A program made the position numbers and the translations under genes. The notes below the pieces were generated by a model. That model ran no database searches. It was not told where the DNA came from and was given only the letters and a program-made list of their open reading frames with translations. Below, piece after piece: positions 29,032-36,298 of a DNA stretch of 64,000 nt. Origin of the DNA: Actinomycetes bacterium (GTDB lineage Bacteria; Actinomycetota; Acidimicrobiia; Acidimicrobiales; Palsa-688); assembly GCA_021787035.1 (NCBI GenBank), contig JAJYMM010000202.1, positions 1-64,000 of the forward strand. Direction: 5' to 3'. How positions within the stretch are numbered: position 1 is the stretch's first letter; the number at the start of each line of letters is the position of its first letter.

Positions 29032-30441
29032 AGGCGCCTGCCTGAAGGCGCCAGCCCGCCGCCAGGAAACCTCCATGTGAGCGCCACCGCTCGGAGCGTC
29101 GCCGACACGCCACTTGCCGCCGGTGCTCCGCACTACGGCGTCAGCGATCGCCAGCCCGAGCCCGGCGCCGCTGTTGCTGTCCTCGGGGACTTGCGCGGCT
29201 CTGTAAAACCGGTCGAAGAGGCGGGGCCGGGCCTCCTCTGGTATCCCGGGCCCGGTGTCGTCGATGGACAGGCTCACCGTGCCAGAGCGAGCGGTCACTG
29301 TTACGAGTACTGAACCGCCGCGGCCGGCGTAGCGGCAAGCGTTGTCGATCAGCACACCGCAAAGTCGGTCGAGCCAAGCTGGGGGCGCTTTGACGAGCGC
29401 TGGGCCAGCACCGTCAGTCTCGACCACGAGGTTGACGCCGTTGCCGGCGGCCACGGGAGCGAAGCGCCCGGCGCAGCTCCCGGCCAAGGCGGCCAAGTCG
29501 ACGGGCTCGTCCCCCGGAGGCGGCGGTGTGGAGTCGAAGCGGGCGAGGAACAGCAGCTCTTCAACGATGTGGCGAAGGCGCTTTCCCTCGGTCCCGATCC
29601 GCGCGAGCGCCTCCCGGTACGCAGCACTGTCGCGTGTGGCCGACAGGGCGAGGCCGACCTCTGCTTGGATGACGGTGAGCGGTGTGCGCAGCTCATGGGA
29701 GGCGTCCGCAGTGAAGTCGAGCTGGCGCCGCCGCGCCTGTTCGACCGGGCGTGAAGCCATAACGCCTATGGCCAGGGCGGCGAGGAACATCGCTACCACG
29801 AGGACAGGGCCGGCGACCAGCTCCGCCCGGTCGACGACGGCGATCACTCGCTCGGTGTCAGCCAGGCTCTCTCCTGCTACCACCCAGCCGTTGGAACTGC
29901 GGGTCGCCAGCAGCCGGAAGTTCTCGGTACCGAGCCTTACGGTGATCGGGCCCGCCACGTTGGCCCAATCGATGACCGGGAGCCCGGGGGCACTGGTACT
30001 GAGCGCGACCGCCTTGCCGGTGTCGCCTACTTGCCAGATCAGTACCGGGGGGCCGTCGATGTCGCTGTCGCCGTCGCTGTCGACCTCCTTGTCGGAAGGC
30101 AGTGGCCGGCTCCCCGACGGTGCCTTGCTATAGGGAAGGACCAGACCTTCTCCCGTGCTGTGAGCCTCGAAGCGTGCGACATCGTGAATCCTGTCGGCGA
30201 GCTGAGCGTCAAGCGAGCCGACCAAGTGAGCACTGTCCACCACGTCGAAGGTGACGACGACCGCGACATAGAGCGCTGCCATGAGGACGGCGGCGGCCAC
30301 GGCCACACGGGCGGCGTGGGCGAAGCCCGGTTGGCGTGCCCAACCCGGTGCCCATCCTCTGGACCAGCCAGATATCCGTCCCACTAATGACGGCAAGGGG
30401 CTCTCGCCCGTCAGAGCGGCTCTCGTCCAGTTGGATCTCAC
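28933..30441 (-). CDS. Sensor histidine kinase
   Basis: 502 residues. A membrane helix near 47-68, an extracytoplasmic sensor region to about 205, a second helix near 210-230, then the HisKA domain with the phospho-accepting His in DASHELRTPLT (about 250-260). The ATPase domain shows N-box DNACRYA, G1 DDTGPGIPEEA, FDRFYRA and GLGLAIADAVV. Instead of ending after the ATPase domain, it carries about 45 extra residues rich in Gly, Arg and Ser, translated from the antisense of the anti-sigma gene; this tail looks like read-through after loss of an older stop. The kinase overlaps the response regulator stop by 4 bases and acts with it. Confidence 0.93.
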   Translation of the reverse strand: MRSNWTRAALTGESPLPSLVGRISGWSRGWAPGWARQPGFAHAARVAVAAAVLMAALYVAVVVTFDVVDSAHLVGSLDAQLADRIHDVARFEAHSTGEGLVLPYSKAPSGSRPLPSDKEVDSDGDSDIDGPPVLIWQVGDTGKAVALSTSAPGLPVIDWANVAGPITVRLGTENFRLLATRSSNGWVVAGESLADTERVIAVVDRAELVAGPVLVVAMFLAALAIGVMASRPVEQARRRQLDFTADASHELRTPLTVIQAEVGLALSATRDSAAYREALARIGTEGKRLRHIVEELLFLARFDSTPPPPGDEPVDLAALAGSCAGRFAPVAAGNGVNLVVETDGAGPALVKAPPAWLDRLCGVLIDNACRYAGRGGSVLVTVTARSGTVSLSIDDTGPGIPEEARPRLFDRFYRAAQVPEDSNSGAGLGLAIADAVVRSTGGKWRVGDAPSGGAHMEVSWRRAGAFRQAPSGRREDPLDSGEHAGRSGGARKSSAAPKGGRS

Positions 30442-31106
30442 GAAGGCAGGACCCGGTAACCGACCCCGCGGACGGTTTCGATCCGGGCGTGCGCAGGAGC
30501 GAGCTTGGCCCTGAGCCGAGCCAGGTGGACGTCAATCGTGTTTGAACCGACGGCGTCGGCCTCCTGCTCCCACACATGAAGTGCGATCGAGCGGCGGTGC
30601 ACGACCGCCGGCGAGCGGCGCATAAGAAGTTCGAGTATCGCCAGCTCGGTTGAGGTGAGGACCGGCCGCCCACCGGCAGCGCGCACCTCTCGGGTTGCGG
30701 GGTCGAGCTCGACGTCTCCTACTACGAGCGTGGTCGGTTGCAGCGCCCTCGGGCGGCGCTGCAAAGCGCGCAGCCGCGCAAGGAGCTCTCCGAAGTCGAA
30801 TGGCTTGACGAGGTAGTCGTCTGCCCCCTCATCGAGCCCGGCGACGCGGTCGATGGCAGCGTCCCGGGCGGTGAGCATGAGCACGGGTACCTGGTCGCGC
30901 CTTGCACGTAGGGTCCGGACTACGTCAAGGCCGGAAACCTTCGGCATGCGCCAGTCGATAATTGCGACCTCGTACTCGAACTCGCGTAGGTAGCCGAGGG
31001 CGGCGTCGCCGTCTGCGACGGCGTCCACGACGTAGCCGTGCTCCCTCAGGCCACGTTCGACCACTGACCTGAGTGCCTGGTCGTCCTCGGCGAGCAATAC
31101 CCGCAT
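30438..31106 (-). CDS. OmpR-family response regulator
   Basis: 222 residues from the ATG at 31106 (MRVLLAEDDQALRSVV); the open frame extends to 31190, but the conserved N-terminus starts here. The receiver domain has the acidic pair ED at 7-8, the phospho-Asp in IIDWRMPK near 50, Thr in MLTARD and Lys in VKPFDF. A winged-helix DNA-binding domain follows (about 125-220) with LTSTELAILELLMR and IDVHLARLRAKL. It is upstream of its kinase in one operon and divergent from the ferric-reductase-like gene 130 bases away, which is the natural candidate target. Confidence 0.95.
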   Translation of the reverse strand: MRVLLAEDDQALRSVVERGLREHGYVVDAVADGDAALGYLREFEYEVAIIDWRMPKVSGLDVVRTLRARRDQVPVLMLTARDAAIDRVAGLDEGADDYLVKPFDFGELLARLRALQRRPRALQPTTLVVGDVELDPATREVRAAGGRPVLTSTELAILELLMRRSPAVVHRRSIALHVWEQEADAVGSNTIDVHLARLRAKLAPAHARIETVRGVGYRVLPS

Positions 31107-31165
31107 AAGAAAGCTGCTTAGTCTCGAAGTATTAAACGAAGCTGACACCCCCAGCTTAGGCGTAC

Positions 31166-31190
31166 ACCGGACCTCGGTCCGTGGTGCCAT
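31166..31190. promoter_or_regulatory. Palindrome in the regulator/ferric reductase divergent promoter
   Basis: CGGACC-TC-GGTCCG is a 6-bp inverted repeat in the roughly 130-base gap between the response regulator and the ferric-reductase-like gene. It could be an operator, but OmpR proteins usually prefer direct repeats, so binding by the neighbour is uncertain. Confidence 0.25.
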
Positions 31191-31238
31191 TAGCCGTCCT
31201 TAACCCGAGCGACAGGGTGCCTGCTTATCGTTCCCCTC

Positions 31239-32624
31239 ATGGCTGTCGCCGAGGCTCGCACACGACCGGTGCGCAAACCTAGCCGGACCGCACCTCCGGC
31301 CCGTGCCTCGCGCGCGCCCGTCCCCTGGGCCGTGACCGCTGCGGTGGTGGTCCTTGGGCTCGGTTTCGGTGCCGTGATGGCGACGGCGGTGACTACTGAG
31401 ACGGTGTCGGAGCTACGCGCGGCCGGAGGGGTCGCGATGTTCCTCGGCGGCGTGGCCGGTCTTGCTGGCACGTACTTGGCACTCATTATGGTCCTGCTCG
31501 TCTCGCGGGTACCAATTGTCGAGACCGTGCTCGGCTTCGATGGTCTCCTTCGCTGGCACCGCCGCCTTGCACCGTGGCCGATCTCGCTAATCGCCGCGCA
31601 CGTCGTCCTTCTTGTGATCGCATACGCTCAGGCGGCGAAGGCGGGCGTTTGGCACGAGGTCGGCGTCTTGGTTTCGACCTTCCCGTACATGATCTCAGCG
31701 ACGATCGGTTTCGTCGCGATGATGGCGGTGGCGGCCATGTCTGCCCGCGTAATCCGCAGCAGGGTGCGCCGCGAGCGGTGGTGGGCTTTCCATCTTTTTA
31801 TGTACCTCGCGCTCGCGCTGTCGTTCGCGCACATAATTGCCCTCGGCCCTTCCTTCGTCCACCATCCCCTCACCCGGCTCTTTTGGGTGCTCTTTTGGAT
31901 AGCCACTGCTGGGCTCGTGATCGCCTACCGCTTCGGTCTCCCTATCGTGCAGAGCTTGCGCCACGGCCTCCGGGTCTCGGCGGTGAAGCCCGAAGGGCCC
32001 GACGTCGTTTCCATCATCCTGCGCGGGAAGCACCTCGACCGTCTCGGCATTACGGGCGGCCAGTTCTTCGAATGGCGGTTCTTAGCGCGAGGCATGTGGT
32101 GGCAAGCGCACCCCTTTACCCTTTCGGGCCGCCCCAGCGCCTCCCAGCTCCGCTTGACCGTGAAGGCTCTCGGGGATTACTCCTCTGCCGTGGCGCAGCT
32201 GAAGCCGGGCACGCCAGTCCTGATCGAGGGCCCGTACGGAGCCTTCACGGTGCACCGTCGGCGGCGCCGAAAGGCAGTCCTCATTTCGGGCGGGATTGGC
32301 GTCACGGCGATCCGTTCGCTGCTTGAGGACATGCCCCAAAACGCCGAACCAGTGGTGATCATGCGGGCGTCGACGAGAGAGGACCTCGTGCTCGCGGACG
32401 AAGTTGTCGAACTTACCGCGAACCGCAAGGGCCGCGTCTACGAATGGGTGGGGCCTCGCTCAGCCATCAAACTCGAACGCCTTGGGGAGGTCGTGCCCGA
32501 CCTCAAAAAGCGTGACATCTACGTAGCCGGGCCAAAAGAATTTGTAAATGCTGTAGCAAAGGTCGTATCCAGCTTGGGAGTACCAGCTGAAGCGGTCCAC
32601 TTCGAGGCGTACGAGCTGACATGA
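31239..32624 (+). CDS. Ferric-reductase-like transmembrane flavocytochrome (FNR domain)
   Basis: 461 residues. An Arg/Pro-rich start is followed by six membrane helices (about 28-240). Two pairs of His suited to two b hemes are visible, in RWHRRLAPWPISLIAAHV and FHLFMYLALALSFAHI. The cytoplasmic half (about 245-460) is a ferredoxin-NADP reductase domain: FAD-binding HPFTLSG, the pyrophosphate loop KPGTPVLIEGPYG, the nucleotide loop SGGIGVTAIRSLLE and the terminal YVAGPKEFV. Such proteins move electrons from NAD(P)H across the membrane. The next gene, overlapping by ATGA, encodes an FMN-binding-domain protein outside the membrane, so the two probably form a short electron chain to an outside acceptor such as iron, which is inferred. 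Confidence 0.9.
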   Translation: MAVAEARTRPVRKPSRTAPPARASRAPVPWAVTAAVVVLGLGFGAVMATAVTTETVSELRAAGGVAMFLGGVAGLAGTYLALIMVLLVSRVPIVETVLGFDGLLRWHRRLAPWPISLIAAHVVLLVIAYAQAAKAGVWHEVGVLVSTFPYMISATIGFVAMMAVAAMSARVIRSRVRRERWWAFHLFMYLALALSFAHIIALGPSFVHHPLTRLFWVLFWIATAGLVIAYRFGLPIVQSLRHGLRVSAVKPEGPDVVSIILRGKHLDRLGITGGQFFEWRFLARGMWWQAHPFTLSGRPSASQLRLTVKALGDYSSAVAQLKPGTPVLIEGPYGAFTVHRRRRRKAVLISGGIGVTAIRSLLEDMPQNAEPVVIMRASTREDLVLADEVVELTANRKGRVYEWVGPRSAIKLERLGEVVPDLKKRDIYVAGPKEFVNAVAKVVSSLGVPAEAVHFEAYELT

Positions 32625-33151
32625 ACAATACAAGAAGGACCTTCGCTGCAGTCGCATCTGCCGTTACCGGCTTCGCCGCGGTCCTCGGCGCACATATCGC
32701 CGGTGGTTCCCCGCACCCTCTGGCGCTCGGTAGCTCCAATGCGGCCTCGGCAACCAAGTCCTCGCCCGCAACGGCATCGCCTACCACGACGTCGCCCAGC
32801 AGTTCAGGCGGGGGCGCGGTTGGGCCGCCAGCCCCGAGCAGCGCGGCAACGACATCACCTGCGCCGAGCGGCCCCACGGCTTCGGCCGTGGGGGCAAGCG
32901 AGCAGTACGGGTACGGCGTGCTTGCGGTCAAGGTCACGGTGGCGGGGAGCCATATCACCGACGTGAGCGTGGCCAACCTGCAGACGGCCGAGTCCTACTC
33001 CCAAATGATCGCTCAGCAGGTCATCCCCATACTCCGCCAGGAAGTCCTAAAGGCACAGGGCGTCCAGGTGAACTACATTTCCGGCGCCACTTACACGACC
33101 GAGGCCTACCTCTACTCCGTGCAGTCGGCGCTCAAAAAGCTCCACCTCTGA
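32621..33151 (+). CDS. Secreted FMN-binding domain protein (predicted covalently flavinylated)
   Basis: 176 residues. A signal-like N-terminus (6-30), a long low-complexity Ser/Thr/Pro linker (35-95) and a C-terminal FMN_bind domain. The motif SGATYTT near residues 154-160 matches the flavinylation consensus, where a Thr receives FMN through a phosphoester bond from the enzyme ApbE. No apbE is in this window. In known extracytosolic flavin systems such a domain takes electrons from a membrane flavocytochrome, which here is the upstream gene, overlapping by ATGA. Confidence 0.88.
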   Translation: MNNTRRTFAAVASAVTGFAAVLGAHIAGGSPHPLALGSSNAASATKSSPATASPTTTSPSSSGGGAVGPPAPSSAATTSPAPSGPTASAVGASEQYGYGVLAVKVTVAGSHITDVSVANLQTAESYSQMIAQQVIPILRQEVLKAQGVQVNYISGATYTTEAYLYSVQSALKKLHL

Positions 33152-33152
33152 C

Positions 33153-33195
33153 GGCGTTACCCCCCTTGTCCTGGACGGACGGGGAGGGTAACGCC
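33153..33195. terminator. Bidirectional terminator after the FMN-binding gene
   Basis: GGCGTTACCC (33153-33162) pairs perfectly with GGGTAACGCC (33186-33195) across a GC-rich loop of 23 bases. It lies between two converging genes. There is no U tract. Confidence 0.65.
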
Positions 33196-33233
33196 TGTTG
33201 GTCCTGCGAGGGGGTCAGGGGCGCTCGGTGGTC

Positions 33234-34616
33234 TCAGTACCCCCCGTAAGCCGCGGTGGTGGTCGTCGTGGCGGCGGTGGTCGTGGTTGTGGTCGTGGGA
33301 GCACTCGTGGGAGCTGTCGTTGGAGCTGTCGTCGCCGGCTCCGGGACCGACGACACCGTCTTCCCCGCTCCGGTGACGAGCTTGCCCGCTCCGGTCACGA
33401 GCTCAAAGGTGCCACCGAAGGCCTTGATGCCGGCGCCGGAGGTCGAGCTGCTCAGGCCCTTGAAGAACAAGTAGAGCGGGTAACCGTGGTAGGTGACCTG
33501 GAAGTTCCCGTCGGGTAGGCGTGTCGACCCAAGGGCGGCAGCGTTGACTCCCGTGCCAGCGACGGGCGGCTCGGTGGTCAACACCGGAGGCCAAGCAATT
33601 GCACACTGCCCGGCACAGCTTTTCCCGGTGAAGGCGTAAGCGGTCGCGCTGGCGCCACCCGCACCGACCATGGCCATTACGTTGCCGGCAGGGGAGGTTT
33701 CTGCCTTGAGGTGGGCCGCCCCCGCGAGGTCGAACCCACTCGGGGAGACCGCGTACCAGACGCCATCGAAGGGCTGTGCGAGGACGAGGGAGCCGTTGGC
33801 TTCGTACGAAGGTGCGCCTGTTGCGAGGTCTTTGGTGAACAGGTAGAGCCGGTGGCCTGCGTAGGTGACCTGCGAGGTGCCGTCCGGCAGGCGGACCAGG
33901 CCAAGCAGCGATTTGTTGACGCCCGGGCCGGCCTGTGCTGGGCCGCTGCTAATGAGCGGTGGCCAGAACGCTTCGCATGCTCCCGTGCATGTAGTGGAGG
34001 TCGCCGTTGCCGCAGAGATGGTGTAGACGGTCTTGACCGCACCAAAAGCGGCCACCGTCCCCAGTGCCAACCCTTGTGGCGTTGGTTCAACCTGCAAATG
34101 CGCCTGGCTGGCAGCGGGGTGGCCTGCGGCCGACACGAGTTGCCAGACGCCGCCGAAAGAAGCGACGTCTTCGCCGTTGGATTGTCCGGCTGCGGTGTCT
34201 TTCAGGAAGTAGTAGAGCGGGTGCCCGTAGTAAGTGACCTGGTCACCCACGCCGGGCCGTTTCTGCACTGCCAGCTTCGCTGCGTTGACCCCAGGACCGG
34301 CGCTCACGGTGCCGCTGGTCGACAGGACTGGGGGCCATATCTTTAGGCAGAGGGCCGAAGTGCAGCCCGTCGAGGGAGCGAGGTCGCCGCTGAAGGTGTA
34401 AAGCGACAAGCCGCTCGGCCCGACGAGGACTTTCCCCTCTGCGGTCATGCGGCTCGAGACCGTTGGGGCTGCGGCCGACGCCGGCGGCGCAAGGGCGCCA
34501 AAGCCGACCAGGACCGAGCCAGTCACGGCGGCCGCGCAAAGGGCGGTGCCGGCATTGGCGACGGCCCGGCGGACCGGTGCGGTCGCAGTTGAACACCTAT
34601 GACCAAAGGCGAGCAT
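33234..34616 (-). CDS. Secreted COG4315-type repeat protein with YGGY C-terminus
   Basis: 460 residues. A signal peptide (about 15-48, ending ASAAAP) precedes three long repeats of the family called secreted repeat of unknown function (Lipoprotein_15, PF03640), each with a YTF- or YxF-type segment, a Cys pair before FWPP or IWPP, and GVN followed by QVTYxGHxLY. In this family the pattern includes YxxxxD; here YTFSGD and YLFTKD are seen. The C-terminus is a Thr/Ala/Pro tract ending YGGY. A second, shorter family member in the window (56378-56953) ends the same way. There is no lipobox. Paired Cys suggest disulphides. Co-location with a flavocytochrome and an FMN-binding protein suggests surface electron transfer, but this is only inference. 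Confidence 0.85.
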   Translation of the reverse strand: MLAFGHRCSTATAPVRRAVANAGTALCAAAVTGSVLVGFGALAPPASAAAPTVSSRMTAEGKVLVGPSGLSLYTFSGDLAPSTGCTSALCLKIWPPVLSTSGTVSAGPGVNAAKLAVQKRPGVGDQVTYYGHPLYYFLKDTAAGQSNGEDVASFGGVWQLVSAAGHPAASQAHLQVEPTPQGLALGTVAAFGAVKTVYTISAATATSTTCTGACEAFWPPLISSGPAQAGPGVNKSLLGLVRLPDGTSQVTYAGHRLYLFTKDLATGAPSYEANGSLVLAQPFDGVWYAVSPSGFDLAGAAHLKAETSPAGNVMAMVGAGGASATAYAFTGKSCAGQCAIAWPPVLTTEPPVAGTGVNAAALGSTRLPDGNFQVTYHGYPLYLFFKGLSSSTSGAGIKAFGGTFELVTGAGKLVTGAGKTVSSVPEPATTAPTTAPTSAPTTTTTTTAATTTTTAAYGGY

Positions 34617-34774
34617 GATCGAATTATCCTCCCGGGTTTACCTACAGCGCGTGCTTAGGCCTACCTACGTGTAGCCCGCTGCAACGGATTCGAGCCACTG
34701 GCTATCGGCCGGTTTCACCTGGAGGCGAACGCGCGATAGCGGGTGCGGCAACGGCGGGGCCGGCCCGCCGTCGT

Positions 34775-36223
34775 TCAGCCCGAGACCGGGGCGCCCGGGA
34801 GGAGCACCTCGAAGAAATCGCGTGCTTCAAGTACTGGCGGGAGGTAGCGGTCCGCCGAGCGTTGCATCTCGGGGTAAAGCTTGGTGCCGGTCACATTGAG
34901 AGGGTTGCCGGCCGCATGAGAATAGAAGTTGAACGTGACCCAGTAAGGGTTCATGTCAAGGGTCATTGCCCTGACCGCCCCGGCGCGCTGGAGCGACTCG
35001 GCGAGGGTCTTGGCCGTAAGCGCTGGTCCCGCGACGTAAACAAGCGCGCCGTCGGCCGTGACGCCGACACCGCTGCGGGGCACGACCGCCCCTCCTCCCA
35101 GGGTGTAGCCCCAGATGGCGTTGTCGGTGTAGGTAGCCGATGGCGCTATCTGGCCGTTGTTGACGAGCAGGACGAGGTTCTGCAGGACGGAGGCCACGCC
35201 CGGGCCCATGTTCACCTGAGTCCCCCAGGCGCCGATGTTGACCTGGCCGTCCTTGTAGATGACGAACGAGGCCGCCCCCTTCACCAGCGGTACAGCGACC
35301 TTGCCTTCCGCGTAGAAGCCCCCCTTGGCATTGGAGAAGAGGAAGCCCCCGTTGAAGGCGGCCACGAGGTAGGGCAACTCGGCGTCAGTCACATAGGGCG
35401 GGTGCGCCCACTTGCCGCCCGGCTCGAGCTGGCCGGGCACAAGCTGTATGCGCAACAATTTCGGGTCCATCCACACGGCCGAGGTGATCTCGCTCGTGTA
35501 GATCTTGTCTGCCCTGAACTGCGCCACGTACATGGCCGGGACGCCGTCCACGAGCGGGCCGGTTGGTTGCCACTGCCCTTCTCCCGGTAGCGCCGGCTGT
35601 ACGACGAGGGGGACAGGCGATGGCGGGGCCAGGCCGGGACGCGCGGTCGTGGTGGGCGCCGGTGTCGTCGTGGTAACGGGGTTATTTGTGGCGGTGGGGC
35701 TCGGTGCGGTGGTCGTTCTCGGAGTCGTCTTGGCACCCGATGTGGCAGGGCGCGGCGGGGACGTTGCGGCGGACGGCCCGTTGGCGCTCACCGGGCCGGC
35801 TGCCACCGTCCCGGGGATCTTGTTGAGGCCCTTGGGCTGCCCACCTTTGGGAGGGGCCTTGAGGGAGTAGTACATCTGCTCGAACTGCTTCGCGAGCCAT
35901 CCGGCATGGTTGGCGCGCAGCCAGTCGGCCCACTTGGCCTCGAAGCTGATGTTGCCTGGCGACATCGCCGCTCCCACAAACGAGACCCCCACTAGCACGC
36001 CGAGCAGGGCCGGGATGACCAGCAAGTACCGCCGGCGCCGGCGCCGGCTGGCTCGGCCGTCGCCGTGTTGGGACGCGCCGCGCCTCAGCGCGCCCTTGGG
36101 CGCGTGCTGGACGGGGGGGCCCTGGTAAGGGGGCCTACGGGGGGGCCGTGCCGGCCCTGACATCACGGGAGGCAAGATAGTCGACCTGTCGAGTTTCCTC
36201 GCATCGCGGCCATCTTTGGCCAA
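34775..36223 (-). CDS. Membrane-anchored phosphodiester glycosidase (NAGPA-like) domain protein
   Basis: 482 residues. A basic, Pro-rich cytoplasmic N-terminus (1-65), one membrane helix (66-87), a Thr/Pro linker (about 150-205), and a C-terminal domain from about 225 like the phosphodiester glycosidase / NAGPA family (formerly DUF2233). Typical segments are AAFNGGF, SFVIYKDGQVNIGAWG, LVLLVNNGQ, GGGAVVPRSGVGVTADG and MTLDMNPYW. Family members remove a sugar from phosphodiester-linked glycans or teichoic-acid-like polymers, so a role in envelope polysaccharide turnover is plausible. A degraded piece of a related gene lies at 41739-42209. Confidence 0.82.
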   Translation of the reverse strand: MAKDGRDARKLDRSTILPPVMSGPARPPRRPPYQGPPVQHAPKGALRRGASQHGDGRASRRRRRRYLLVIPALLGVLVGVSFVGAAMSPGNISFEAKWADWLRANHAGWLAKQFEQMYYSLKAPPKGGQPKGLNKIPGTVAAGPVSANGPSAATSPPRPATSGAKTTPRTTTAPSPTATNNPVTTTTPAPTTTARPGLAPPSPVPLVVQPALPGEGQWQPTGPLVDGVPAMYVAQFRADKIYTSEITSAVWMDPKLLRIQLVPGQLEPGGKWAHPPYVTDAELPYLVAAFNGGFLFSNAKGGFYAEGKVAVPLVKGAASFVIYKDGQVNIGAWGTQVNMGPGVASVLQNLVLLVNNGQIAPSATYTDNAIWGYTLGGGAVVPRSGVGVTADGALVYVAGPALTAKTLAESLQRAGAVRAMTLDMNPYWVTFNFYSHAAGNPLNVTGTKLYPEMQRSADRYLPPVLEARDFFEVLLPGAPVSG

Positions 36224-36240
36224 GCACCTTGCCGGAGCAT

Positions 36241-36262
36241 GAACCCCGCGAGGGGGGGTTCA
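36241..36262. promoter_or_regulatory. Inverted repeat in a divergent promoter region
   Basis: GAACCCC and GGGGTTC form a 7-bp inverted repeat between the glycosidase gene and the beta-propeller gene, which are transcribed away from each other. It could be an operator or a hairpin in a leader. Confidence 0.3.
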
Positions 36263-36298
36263 CCATGACTTCAGGTCGTTTGAATTAGCCTCGAAGCG

